This document shows positions 1-9,059 of a DNA stretch of 64,000 nt, piece by piece. The position numbers were made by a program, and so were the translations under genes. Position 1 is the first letter of the stretch. Each line of letters opens with the position of its first letter. The notes under the pieces were generated by a model that saw only the letters and a list, made by a program, of their open reading frames with translations, was not told the DNA's origin and searched no databases. Source of the stretch: Leisingera sp. M658 (GTDB taxonomy: Bacteria; Pseudomonadota; Alphaproteobacteria; Rhodobacterales; Rhodobacteraceae); assembly GCF_025144145.1 (NCBI RefSeq), contig NZ_CP083546.1, positions 2,248,501 through 2,312,500 of the forward strand. Reading direction: 5' to 3'.

Positions 1-1
1 G

Positions 2-1321
2 CTGACCGGCTGCGTCGACGCAGCAGACGAGCAGAGTTATACCCATCAGGTGCTTGACCATCGCGCAGTGTTCACCCCGATCACCAAGGCAACGTTCCGT
101 TTAGATGCCGAAGCTGCCGATCTGATCGCAGACAAGGCTGTTGCCATCGCAACCGAGGCTCGAAACGGCCCGGTGCATATTGATGTGCCGATCTCAGTGG
201 CCGATGCGGCGGCCAGAGATCGCGGCCACCGCCGCGCGCCTGCAAGTGCGGCCGTGCCAAGCGGTGAAGCGCTGGCGCAGGCGCACTCCTGGCTGGAAGC
301 GGCAGAACGCCCGCTGGCGGTGATCGGCCTCGATGCGCTGCAGGAAAACGCCGGCCCTGCAATCCGCGCCTTTGTGGAAAAACACCGGATACCGTTCATT
401 ACCAGTTACAAGGCCAAGGGGATCATTGCCGAAAACCATCCGCTCTGCCTTGGCGGCGCAGGCCTGTCGCCGCTGGCAGACACACATCTGTTGCCGCTGG
501 TGCAGGAGGCCGATCTGGTCCTCTCCATCGGCTATGACCCGATTGAAATGCGCCCCGGCTGGCGCAATGCCTGGGACGTGAAACGCCAGAACGTGATCGA
601 CATCGCGCCGGAGGCCAACACCCATTACATGCACCAGGCCGGGCTGAACTTTCTGACCGCCATTGCGCCGACGCTAGAGGCCCTATCCGATGGCACCGTA
701 CCGCGCGAAACCTGGACGAACGGCCGCCCTGCCGCAGTAAAAACAGCCCTGGCCGACGCCTTCCCGCACGACGACGCATGGGGTCCGGCGGGCGTCATTG
801 CAGAATGCCGCGCTACCTTGCCGCCGGAAACCCTTGCCACAGCCGACAGCGGTGCGCACCGGATCCTGCTGAGTCAGATGTGGCCATGCCATGAGCCGCG
901 CGGGCTGATCCAGTCATCGGCGCTGTGCACCATGGGCTGTGCCGTGCCGATGGCAATCGGGCGCAAGCTGGCGCAGCCGGACCACCCCGTGGTCAGCTTC
1001 TCAGGCGATGCCGGTTTTCTGATGGTGGCGGGCGAGCTTTCCACCGCGGCGGAACTGGGCCTGGCGCCGATCTTTGTGGTCTTTGCCGATGCCAGCCTTG
1101 CGCTGATCGAACTCAAGCAGCGCCAGCGCCAGCTCGCCAACGGCGGGGTAGATTTTGCGGCGCATGACTTCGCTGCGATGGGCCGGGCCTTTGGCGGCAA
1201 CGGGGTGACAGTAACCAGCCGCGCGGAACTGCGCGCCGCCCTGCAGGACGCGATGCAGGCAGACACATTCACCGTCATCTCGGCTGTGATCGACCGCGGA
1301 GGCTATGATGGCCGGATCTGA
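2..1321 (+). CDS. Thiamine pyrophosphate-dependent enzyme (acetolactate synthase-like), 5' truncated
   Basis: The reading frame is open from base 2, so the true start lies before the window; about 439 residues are visible. It matches the ThDP-dependent decarboxylase/synthase fold: the end of the pyrimidine-binding domain, a central Rossmann-like domain, and a C-terminal cofactor domain with a GDAGF...LGLAPIFVVFADASLALI stretch. The usual GDG...NN signature is altered (GDA, and FADAS where FND is common). The neighbour is a CaiB/BaiF CoA-transferase whose start overlaps this gene, so the two are probably translated together. An acyl-CoA or 2-oxoacid carboligase/decarboxylase role is inferred. 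Oxalyl-CoA decarboxylase paired with formyl-CoA transferase is an alternative I cannot confirm because the N-terminus is missing. Confidence 0.85.
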   Translation: MTGCVDAADEQSYTHQVLDHRAVFTPITKATFRLDAEAADLIADKAVAIATEARNGPVHIDVPISVADAAARDRGHRRAPASAAVPSGEALAQAHSWLEAAERPLAVIGLDALQENAGPAIRAFVEKHRIPFITSYKAKGIIAENHPLCLGGAGLSPLADTHLLPLVQEADLVLSIGYDPIEMRPGWRNAWDVKRQNVIDIAPEANTHYMHQAGLNFLTAIAPTLEALSDGTVPRETWTNGRPAAVKTALADAFPHDDAWGPAGVIAECRATLPPETLATADSGAHRILLSQMWPCHEPRGLIQSSALCTMGCAVPMAIGRKLAQPDHPVVSFSGDAGFLMVAGELSTAAELGLAPIFVVFADASLALIELKQRQRQLANGGVDFAAHDFAAMGRAFGGNGVTVTSRAELRAALQDAMQADTFTVISAVIDRGGYDGRI

Positions 1322-2507
1322 TCTTCTTCCCCACGGCGCCCTCAAAGGGGTCAAGGTTCTGGATCTTTCCCGCATCCTGGCAGGCCCGACCTGTACCCAG
1401 CTGCTGGGCGACCTCGGCGCTACGGTGATCAAGGTGGAGAACCCCAAAACCGGCGGCGATGACACCCGCCAATGGGGTCCGCCCTATGTGGCCGATGCGG
1501 ACGGAAACCGATCCGATCTCTCGGCCTATTTCATGGCCGCCAACCGCAACAAACGCTCGGTTGCCATTGATATCGCTGCAGAAGGCGGACAGCAGGCCAT
1601 CCGCCGGCTGGCGGCAGAGGCCGATATCCTGATCGAGAATTTCAAACCCGGCGGGCTGGCAAAATACGGGCTGGATTACACCAGCCTCAAGGATGATTTT
1701 CCGGGCCTGATCTACTGTTCAATCTCCGGCTACGGCCAGACCGGCCCCAACAGCCACAAACCGGGCTACGACATCATGGCGCAGGGGTTCGGCGGCATCA
1801 TGTCGCTGACCGGCGAACCTGACGGCCAGCCGATGAAAACCGGTGTTGGCATCGCAGACGTCATGTGCGGCATGTATGCCTGTATCGGCATCCTGTCGGC
1901 CCTGCACCACCGCGAAAAAACCGGCGAAGGGCAGCAGATCGACCTCGCCCTGGTCGATGCCCAGATCGCCTGGCTGATCAACGAGGGCACCGCCTATCTG
2001 AACACCGCGCAAACCCCCAAGCGCCGCGGCAATGAGCATCCCAGCATCATGCCTTATGGCGTCTATAAAACCTCGGACGGGCATGTGATCCTGGCGGTGG
2101 GCAACGACAGTCAGTTCCAACGCTTTATGGAATTCCTGAAACTGGAAGGCCTGGCAGAAGACCCGCGCTTTGCCACCAACCCGGCCCGGCTGCAGAACCG
2201 CGACGCGCTGAACGGGGTCCTGATCCCGTCGGTGCAGCGGTTCACCACGGAAGAGGTGCTGGCCGCGATGGAGGCCCGCAAGGTTCCCGCAGGACCGGTG
2301 CAGGATCTGCAGACGCTGTTTGCCACCGATCAGGTCGCGGCCCGCAATATGGCCATCAGCATGGACAGCGCGGCAGGCCCGGTCAAACTGCTGGGCAACC
2401 CGCTGAATTTTTCCCGCACGCCTGTAACATACCGGCACGCGCCCCCCGTTTGCGGTGAAGGAACAGAGGAGATTCTGGACGCCAGCGACCCCTTTGGGCC
2501 AAGCTAA
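1305..2507 (+). CDS. CaiB/BaiF family CoA-transferase
   Basis: This 400-residue protein is a class III CoA-transferase, moving CoA between carboxylic acids. It opens with the typical GVKVLDLSRILAGPTCTQLLGDLGA-type N-terminus (about residues 11-35), followed by ENFKPGGLAKYGLDY and YCSISGYGQTGP. The conserved catalytic Asp of the family is expected near GYDIMAQGFGGIMSLTG. The length is normal. ATGs occur at 1305 and 1308; a GGAGG at 1298-1302 fits 1308 slightly better. The gene overlaps the end of the upstream ThDP enzyme by 17 bp. The substrate cannot be deduced. A small GC hairpin (2511-2526) lies just after the stop. Confidence 0.9.
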   Translation: MMAGSDLLPHGALKGVKVLDLSRILAGPTCTQLLGDLGATVIKVENPKTGGDDTRQWGPPYVADADGNRSDLSAYFMAANRNKRSVAIDIAAEGGQQAIRRLAAEADILIENFKPGGLAKYGLDYTSLKDDFPGLIYCSISGYGQTGPNSHKPGYDIMAQGFGGIMSLTGEPDGQPMKTGVGIADVMCGMYACIGILSALHHREKTGEGQQIDLALVDAQIAWLINEGTAYLNTAQTPKRRGNEHPSIMPYGVYKTSDGHVILAVGNDSQFQRFMEFLKLEGLAEDPRFATNPARLQNRDALNGVLIPSVQRFTTEEVLAAMEARKVPAGPVQDLQTLFATDQVAARNMAISMDSAAGPVKLLGNPLNFSRTPVTYRHAPPVCGEGTEEILDASDPFGPS

Positions 2508-2767
2508 GCACCGCCTTTCGCGGCGGCTTTCCGCCAAGTGTTACACTTTCCGGCAAATCACCGCCAAATCGGCGGTCATTTCGCCGCTCCTTAACCCTTT
2601 CGCTTGCAAAAATTTCCCCGGAAATCCTACACATCCGGCGAATTTGACTGTCAGGCACACACAGGCCATCACCAAACCGCGAGCGGGGTTCGCCCGGACC
2701 GATCCGATGAACTACTCTTTCATCAGGACACGGAACCCGCGCTTATTTTGAGAAAGATTGGACTCCT

Positions 2768-4129
2768 ATGATGCATGATATTTTCGGCCAAGACAGCAGC
2801 CTGACCGATGCAGCGGCGCTGCGGGATTGGAATGCCGTGCAGATGGGCGTTCTGGCACATGCCGCAGTAACCGCCGATCACCTGGGCGCGGTGCTGAAAT
2901 CGGCGCCGGAGTTTGCCCTGGCCCATGCGATCAAAGGATTGTCCCTATTGATGCTGGGCCGCCGGGAGCTGCTTCCCACAGCGCAGGAAGCCCTGCGCGA
3001 TGCCAAAGCGCAGTACGAAGGTGCCCTGCCGCGGGAACGCAAATATGTCGATGCGCTGGAAAACTGGCTGGCAGGCCGCCCCAGCCAGGCCATCCGCCGG
3101 ATGGAAGAGGTGCTGGACATCTTCCCGCAGGACACCTTGGCAATGAAGCTCAGCCACGGCATCCGCTTTATTCTTGGCGATCCTGATGGCATGCGGGCAT
3201 CCGTTGAACGGGTGATGCCGGCCTATGCGCCCGACCACGCGGGCCGCGGTTATCTGTTGGGCTGCCACTCCTTTGCGCTGGAGGAAACCGGCGAGTTTGA
3301 ACGCGCGGCCAATGCCGGCCGTCAAGCGCTGTGGATGGCGCCGGATGATGCCTGGGGCCTGCATGCGGTGGCGCATGTGCATGACATGACCGGCAATGCC
3401 AAATCAGGGCTGGAGTGGCTGCACGGCCGCGAAGAAGCCTGGGCGCACTGCAACAACTTCCGCTACCACGTCTGGTGGCACAAGGCGCTGATGCATTTGG
3501 ACCTGGGCCAGATGGACGAAGCCCTTGCGCTGTATGACACCGAGGTGCGCAAGGACAAAACCGACGACTACCGCGACATCTCCAACGCGACGTCATTGCT
3601 GGTGCGGCTGGAACTGGAAGGCGTCGATGCCGGCAGCCGCTGGGAAGAGCTGTCGGAGCTTTGCGCCAACCGCACCGAGGACGGCAGCCTGATTTTCGCC
3701 GACCTGCATTACCTGCTGGCCCTCACCGGCCACCGCAAGGAAGACGCCCGCAAGCTGGTTCAGCGCATTCATGCCGACGCCAAACAAGGAGGGTCCGAAG
3801 CCTGCGCCCGCATGGGTGATCCCGGCTGCGCAGCCGCCGATGGGCTGGAAGCCTTTGGCGACGGCAATTACAAATCCGCCTTCAGCCATCTTGCGTCCGC
3901 CCGCGGCAGCATGCAGCTGGCCGGCGGCAGCCACGCGCAACGCGATGTTTTTGAACGCATTACCATAGACGCGGGAATCCGCTCAGGCCAGCTTGACGCG
4001 GTCGAGGCAATCCTGGATGACCGCCGTGCCAAGCGCGGCGGCGCCGAGGACAATTACGCGCTTGCCCGCCGCACCCTGATCGCCGAAGGCCGGAACGCTC
4101 CCGGTGCTGCAAGCGTTCCTGCCGAATAA
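2768..4129 (+). CDS. Tetratricopeptide-repeat protein (TTC38-like)
   Basis: The protein has 453 residues, no signal peptide and no membrane segment, so it should be cytoplasmic. It consists of helical TPR-like units with repeated Ala/Gly/Leu packing positions (for example around residues 50-75, 100-130, 170-210 and 245-275) and a His/Trp-rich middle (NNFRYHVWWHKALMHLDLGQ). It resembles the TTC38 family, whose biochemical role is not established. It sits 25 bp before opgC on the same strand and may be cotranscribed with the glucan genes, but nothing in the protein links it directly to glucan synthesis. A 260-bp gap precedes it and probably holds the promoter. Confidence 0.8.
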   Translation: MMHDIFGQDSSLTDAAALRDWNAVQMGVLAHAAVTADHLGAVLKSAPEFALAHAIKGLSLLMLGRRELLPTAQEALRDAKAQYEGALPRERKYVDALENWLAGRPSQAIRRMEEVLDIFPQDTLAMKLSHGIRFILGDPDGMRASVERVMPAYAPDHAGRGYLLGCHSFALEETGEFERAANAGRQALWMAPDDAWGLHAVAHVHDMTGNAKSGLEWLHGREEAWAHCNNFRYHVWWHKALMHLDLGQMDEALALYDTEVRKDKTDDYRDISNATSLLVRLELEGVDAGSRWEELSELCANRTEDGSLIFADLHYLLALTGHRKEDARKLVQRIHADAKQGGSEACARMGDPGCAAADGLEAFGDGNYKSAFSHLASARGSMQLAGGSHAQRDVFERITIDAGIRSGQLDAVEAILDDRRAKRGGAEDNYALARRTLIAEGRNAPGAASVPAE

Positions 4130-4154
4130 GACTTTCAAGGACTAAAAAACACAA

Positions 4155-5417
4155 ATGTCCAGCGTTGCGCCCTTCCCCGGGCCTCAGAACGATCCCGGTG
4201 TTGCCAACCGCGCAGCCCCCCCGCCGCAAGCGGCGCAGCCGCGTGTGCGCGACCCGCGGCTCGACTTCTACCGTGGCATTGCCATGTTCATCATCCTGGC
4301 CGCCCACATCCCGGGCAACCGCTGGACCGGCTGGATTCCGGCCCGTTTCGGGTTCTCGGACGCAACCGAGATCTTTGTGTTTTGCTCCGGCATGGCCTCG
4401 GCCATTGCCTTTGGCGGCTCTTTTGCCAAGCAAGGCTGGTGGCTGGGCACCGCCCGCGTCGCATTCCGCTGCTGGCAGGTGTTCTGGGCGCATATCGGCC
4501 TGTTTGTTTTCATTGCCGTCTCCATGGCTGCCATCGACCTCTATGGCGGGTTCGAGAAGAGCTATGTGAACTCTCTGAATCTCGGCCATTTCTTCAAGGA
4601 TCCGATGACCCAGCTGGTGGGGCTGTTCACCCTCACCTATGTGCCGAATTACTTTGACATCCTGCCGATGTACCTGGTGGTGCTGATGCTGATGCCGCTG
4701 ATGATGGGTCTGGAAAAGATCGGCCTTTGGGCCGTGGCTGCCGTATCACTGCTGATCTGGCTGACCGCCAACCCCTATATGATCGGTCTGGGTCCCGACG
4801 GTGTGTCACTGCCGGCGGAACCCTGGTCGGAACGCGAATGGTTCTTTAACCCGTTCGGCTGGCAGCTGCTGTTTTTCACCGGCTTTGCCTTTATGAAAGG
4901 CTGGCTGCCGAAGCCGCCGGTGTCCAAAGTGCTGGTCGTGCTGGCCGCCGCATTCCTGATCCTGTCAGCGCCTTATGGATCGTGGAAAGTCTTCACCTGG
5001 GTCAAGGCCGCCAGCCCCGAGCTGGCCGACCTGATCAAGCCAGGCCGCGATGCCATCGGCGAATGGCGCGAAAAAACAGACTTCGGCCTGCTGCGCTATG
5101 CCCATTTCCTGGCGCTGGCCTATCTGGGCTGGGTTGCTGCGGGCGAAGGCGGCAAACGGCTGATCGCCTCCGGCAGTTCCGCCGCAGCGCGGATCTGGGC
5201 GGTTCTGCTGCAGGTCATCACCAAAGTCGGCCAGCAATCGCTTGCGGTGTTTGTATTCTCAATGGCACTGGCGCGTTTCATCGGCTTTGCGCTTGACCAG
5301 ACCGACCGCGCGGTTATGACCACGGCATTCGCCAATCTGTTTGGCTTTTTCCTAATCATTGGTTGCGCTTACGGCGCTGCCTGGTTCAAGTCCCAGCCAT
5401 GGAGAGCCAAGAAATGA
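4155..5417 (+). CDS. opgC: OpgC-type glucan succinyl/acyl-transferase, membrane protein
   Basis: This 420-residue integral membrane protein has about ten hydrophobic segments. It starts with the OpgC signature RDPRLDFYRGIAMFIILAAH (residues 32-51) and continues with FSDATEIFVFCSGMASAIAFG, which is characteristic of the family. OpgC proteins add succinyl groups to osmoregulated periplasmic glucans from the cytoplasmic-membrane side. The extreme N-terminus (first 25 residues) is Pro/Ala-rich and cytosolic. The stop overlaps the opgG start in an ATGA (5414-5417), so the genes are translationally coupled. The neighbouring opgG and opgH make the assignment firm. Confidence 0.92.
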   Translation: MSSVAPFPGPQNDPGVANRAAPPPQAAQPRVRDPRLDFYRGIAMFIILAAHIPGNRWTGWIPARFGFSDATEIFVFCSGMASAIAFGGSFAKQGWWLGTARVAFRCWQVFWAHIGLFVFIAVSMAAIDLYGGFEKSYVNSLNLGHFFKDPMTQLVGLFTLTYVPNYFDILPMYLVVLMLMPLMMGLEKIGLWAVAAVSLLIWLTANPYMIGLGPDGVSLPAEPWSEREWFFNPFGWQLLFFTGFAFMKGWLPKPPVSKVLVVLAAAFLILSAPYGSWKVFTWVKAASPELADLIKPGRDAIGEWREKTDFGLLRYAHFLALAYLGWVAAGEGGKRLIASGSSAAARIWAVLLQVITKVGQQSLAVFVFSMALARFIGFALDQTDRAVMTTAFANLFGFFLIIGCAYGAAWFKSQPWRAKK

Positions 5418-6922
5418 GCTCTTTCACCCGCCGTTCCTTTTTGGCCGCCGCACTTGGCAGCACAGCACTTGCCGCATTGCCGTCTGTGGCACGCGAGGCC
5501 ATGCCCTTTACCCGCAACGTGGTGGTGGCCAAGGCCCGCGCGCTGGCCGCCAAACCCTTTGCCGATCGCCCGATGGTGCCGCAGGATTGGCTGGACCAGT
5601 CATATGACGACTATAAATCGCGCTGGTTCCGCACCAAGGACGCGCTGTGGGCGGGGACCGACCGCAGCTATAACGTCGATTTCTTCCTGCCCGGCCTTTA
5701 TTTTCCGCGCGCCATTCAGGTGAACACGGTGGCGGACGGCATGGCTGAGCGGATCGGCTTTGACCTGTCCCTGTTCGACAAGAACGACAAGGCGCCGGAT
5801 CTGACGACCGAGGGCGACCTGGGCTATTCCGGCCTGCGCCTGCGCACCGATCTGGATCACCCGGACAAAAAGACAGAATTCTGCGTCTTCCAGGGCGCCA
5901 GCTATTTCCGTGCCATCGGCACCGGCAACGCCTATGGGCTGTCGGCCCGCGGCCTGGCACTGAAAACTGCCGATCCCGAGGGTGAGGAATTCCCCGAATT
6001 CATCGAATTCTGGCTGGAGGCCCCTGCCCCCGGCCAACGCTCGATGGTGGTGCATGCGCTGATGGATTCGCCGTCCGTCACCGGCGCCTACCGGTTCACC
6101 ATCACCCCCGGCAGTAGCGCGGTGATGGATGTGGAGGCGACGCTGTTCGCCCGCGAGGAGTTAAGCCACGCAGGCCTTGCGCCGCTCACCTCGATGTTTC
6201 TGTTCGACGCCACCAACCGCAACCGTTTCGACGATTTCCGCCCCGCAGTGCATGACAGCGACGGCCTCTTGGTGCTGAACGGCAATGGCGAGACCCTGTG
6301 GCGGCCGCTTGCCAATCCGACCCGTCTGCAGGTCTCGTCCTTTGTCGATGAAAACCCGCAGGGCTTTGGCCTGATGCAGCGCCCGCGCAGACTGTCGGAA
6401 TTCAACGACCTGGAAGCCTTTTATCACAACCGCCCCTGCCTGTGGGTCGAACCCAAGGAAGACTGGGGCAAAGGCGCCGTGACTTTGGTTGAGATCCCGG
6501 CGGACAAGGAGATTTACGACAATATCGTCGCCTACTGGCGCCCGCGCGACCCCTATGCCGCCGGGTCCGAGGTGAACCTGAATTACCGTCTCACCTGGGG
6601 CGAAGAACCGGTGCTGTCGATGCCGCGGGTGATCGACACCGCCGAGGGTGCGCGGATCTTTGGCGGGCCGGGCCGGATCATGACCATTGATTTCGATGCC
6701 CACCCGCTTTTTGACGGCGGGCCGGACACTCTTGACGTCCACATCCACTCTCCCCATGTGGCGACCAGCGAAGGCGTGCTGCAGCACAACCCCGAAACCG
6801 GCGGTCTGCGGCTGGCCTTCTATTTTGACCCCGGTGAGCGGGATCACGTTGAACTTCGCGCCCAGCTCAGGAAAGACGGCGATGCCGCTTCCGAGGTCTG
6901 GCTTTACAGGTGGACCGCATGA
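5414..6922 (+). CDS. opgG: Glucan biosynthesis protein OpgG/MdoG, Tat-exported
   Basis: The protein has 502 residues from the ATG at 5414, which is preceded by GGAGAG (5401-5406) and overlaps the opgC stop. The N-terminus FTRRSFLAAALGSTALAAL is a twin-arginine signal peptide ending near VAREA. The mature part is the periplasmic OpgG/OpgD beta-sandwich family; visible blocks include FFLPGLYFPRAIQVNTV, PDLTTEGDLGYSGLRLR, YFRAIGTGNAYGLSARGLAL and the DNPQGFGLMQR-like VDENPQGFGLMQRPR. The family is needed for periplasmic glucan backbone formation and branching. Tat export is more typical of OpgD than of Sec-exported OpgG, so OpgD naming is also defensible. Confidence 0.93.
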   Translation: MSSFTRRSFLAAALGSTALAALPSVAREAMPFTRNVVVAKARALAAKPFADRPMVPQDWLDQSYDDYKSRWFRTKDALWAGTDRSYNVDFFLPGLYFPRAIQVNTVADGMAERIGFDLSLFDKNDKAPDLTTEGDLGYSGLRLRTDLDHPDKKTEFCVFQGASYFRAIGTGNAYGLSARGLALKTADPEGEEFPEFIEFWLEAPAPGQRSMVVHALMDSPSVTGAYRFTITPGSSAVMDVEATLFAREELSHAGLAPLTSMFLFDATNRNRFDDFRPAVHDSDGLLVLNGNGETLWRPLANPTRLQVSSFVDENPQGFGLMQRPRRLSEFNDLEAFYHNRPCLWVEPKEDWGKGAVTLVEIPADKEIYDNIVAYWRPRDPYAAGSEVNLNYRLTWGEEPVLSMPRVIDTAEGARIFGGPGRIMTIDFDAHPLFDGGPDTLDVHIHSPHVATSEGVLQHNPETGGLRLAFYFDPGERDHVELRAQLRKDGDAASEVWLYRWTA

Positions 6923-8796
6923 CTGCATGTGATCTGATGCCCCCGGAACAGCCCCTGGCGATGCCGGAACAGGATTTCAGCAAGGACTTCCACGATGCAG
7001 ACGCGCCCGGCGATGCCGCGCCGCGGCAGGTGGCGTTGTGGCGGCTGCTGGCGTTTTCGCCGGCGATGCTGGCGACCGGTGTCTTGACCTGGGTAATGCG
7101 GGGCTGGTTCACCGCTGACGGGTTCTCAGTGCTGGAGCTGGTGCTGCTGGCGCTGATCGCCTTCAACTTCTTCTGGATCGCCTTTACCGTCTCGACCGTG
7201 CTCCTGGGTCTCTATGGCCTCTCGCGCCGGGAAAAGACCGTGGCCCGCGGCGCGGCGCGCCCGATGAAGGTGGCGCTCTTGATGCCGGTCTATAACGAGG
7301 TGCCCTGGTACGTGCTGGGCAACGCCCAGACCATGCTGCAGGAACTTCACGGACGCGGCGGCCAGCACGAATACGCGATGTTCATCCTCTCGGACACCCG
7401 CAACGACGCCATCGCCGCACAGGAGCGCGCCAGTGTCGAGGCGCTGCGCGGCATGCTGCCAGAAGGCACTGCGCTGTATTACCGCCGCCGCGCCGACAAT
7501 GAGGGGCGCAAGGTCGGCAATATCTCTGACTGGGTGCGCCGCTGGGGCGCGGATTACGAGGCGATGCTGGTGCTGGACGCCGACAGCCTGATGACCGGCC
7601 GCGCCATTGCCCGGCTGGCCGATGCGCTGGCCCGCGATCCCAGCGCCGGCCTGATCCAAAGCTACCCGCAGCTTATTGGCGCGCAGTCAGTCTTTGGCCG
7701 CATGCAGCAGTTCGCCAACGGCGTCTATGGCCTCGCCCTGGCCGAAGGCCTGGCCCGGTGGGCCGGCCACGAGGGCAACTATTGGGGCCACAACGCGATC
7801 ATCCGCACCCGCGCTTTTGCCGCCTGTGCCGGCTTGCCGCTGCTGCGCTCGCGCTTTGGCGGCGGTGACAAGCTGATCATGAGCCATGATTTTGTCGAGG
7901 CGGGCCTGTTGCGCCGCGCGGGCTGGTCTGTGCGTTTTCTGCCCCGCATCCGCGGATCATACGAGGAAACCCCAGCCACCCTGATCGACCACATCCTGCG
8001 CGACCGCCGCTGGTGCCAGGGCAACCTGCAACACCTGAACCTGCTGCACGCCAAAGGTTTCCGCGCCATCTCCCGCTTTCACCTGTTTGCCGGCGCGATC
8101 GGCTATCTGATGGCACCGGTGTGGTTTGCGCTGCTGGTGCTCTGGGCCGTCATCGGCCGCAGCGACGAGGCGTCTGTGATCAGCTACTTCAGCGAGGCCA
8201 ACCCGTTCCGCCCCAGCTGGCCGGATATGTCGGAACCCAAACACGTGCTGGTGATCATCCTGATTTACGCGATGCTGCTGGCGCCCAAGATGCTGGCCGC
8301 AATGGCGCTGCCGCTGACCGGCAGCCGGTTCTCGGAATACGGCGGGCCGGTGCATTTCGCGCTGTCCTTTGTCTCCGAAGTGCTGCTGGCAATCCTCTAT
8401 GCGCCGATCCTGATGGTGCAGCAGATGATCGCGGTGTTCCGTACTGCCTTGGGGCTGCAGCGCGGCTGGGAACCGCAGGCCCGCGACGGCGGCAGCTATT
8501 CATTGCGCACGCTGATCACCTGCCACGCGCTGGAAACCGTCAGCGGATTGGCGCTCTGGGCCGGGATCCTTAGCGGCACCGTTTCTCTGTGGCTGGCGCC
8601 GATTGGGCTCTCGCTGGTGCTGGCAGTGCCGCTGTCAGCCCTGTCCGGGGTGAAGACCGTGAACCGCATCCGCAACTGGATGGCCACGCGCGAGGAATTC
8701 ACTGAACCTCAGATCACCCGTGCCGCCCGCGTTGCGCGGGCTGACCTGAAGGCCCTGCTGGAAGGCAGCACCGCCCGCAGCACCCCGGCGGAATAA
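6919..8796 (+). CDS. opgH: Glucans biosynthesis glucosyltransferase OpgH/MdoH
   Basis: The ATG at 6919 overlaps the opgG stop (ATGA), giving 625 residues. A GTG at 6910 is a possible but less likely start. It is a family-2 glycosyltransferase embedded in the membrane that polymerises glucose from UDP-glucose for periplasmic glucans. Visible motifs are VALLMPVYNE, the first Asp in FILSDTRND, the LDADSLMTG (DxD) motif, MSHDFVEAGLLRRAGW and the RDRRWCQGN (QxxRW) motif. There are two N-terminal membrane segments and several C-terminal ones. It is shorter than the enterobacterial protein (about 850 residues), mainly through a short cytosolic N-terminus, as usual in Alphaproteobacteria. Confidence 0.93.
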   Translation: MTACDLMPPEQPLAMPEQDFSKDFHDADAPGDAAPRQVALWRLLAFSPAMLATGVLTWVMRGWFTADGFSVLELVLLALIAFNFFWIAFTVSTVLLGLYGLSRREKTVARGAARPMKVALLMPVYNEVPWYVLGNAQTMLQELHGRGGQHEYAMFILSDTRNDAIAAQERASVEALRGMLPEGTALYYRRRADNEGRKVGNISDWVRRWGADYEAMLVLDADSLMTGRAIARLADALARDPSAGLIQSYPQLIGAQSVFGRMQQFANGVYGLALAEGLARWAGHEGNYWGHNAIIRTRAFAACAGLPLLRSRFGGGDKLIMSHDFVEAGLLRRAGWSVRFLPRIRGSYEETPATLIDHILRDRRWCQGNLQHLNLLHAKGFRAISRFHLFAGAIGYLMAPVWFALLVLWAVIGRSDEASVISYFSEANPFRPSWPDMSEPKHVLVIILIYAMLLAPKMLAAMALPLTGSRFSEYGGPVHFALSFVSEVLLAILYAPILMVQQMIAVFRTALGLQRGWEPQARDGGSYSLRTLITCHALETVSGLALWAGILSGTVSLWLAPIGLSLVLAVPLSALSGVKTVNRIRNWMATREEFTEPQITRAARVARADLKALLEGSTARSTPAE

Positions 8797-9059
8797 GCCC
8801 GCACGTCAGCGGGGAACTCCCGCGACCGCAGGATCCCCGGCTGCGCCGGGACACCCTTGGCGGTTTTGGGCCTAGCGCCGCGCTGACGCGCGGCGCGGTT
8901 GCGCAAATACCCGCCGCTATCCTCAAAAATACCGGCCTCGCGGTGGCATGCAACAGCAGCGCGCCCACAGGGCGCGCTGCCTGGCCCAACGCTTTGATGG
9001 AAATCTTTGATTTCTGTCAAAGGGGCGGGAGTGCTCCGCTCGTTGCAGCCCCCCCAAGG

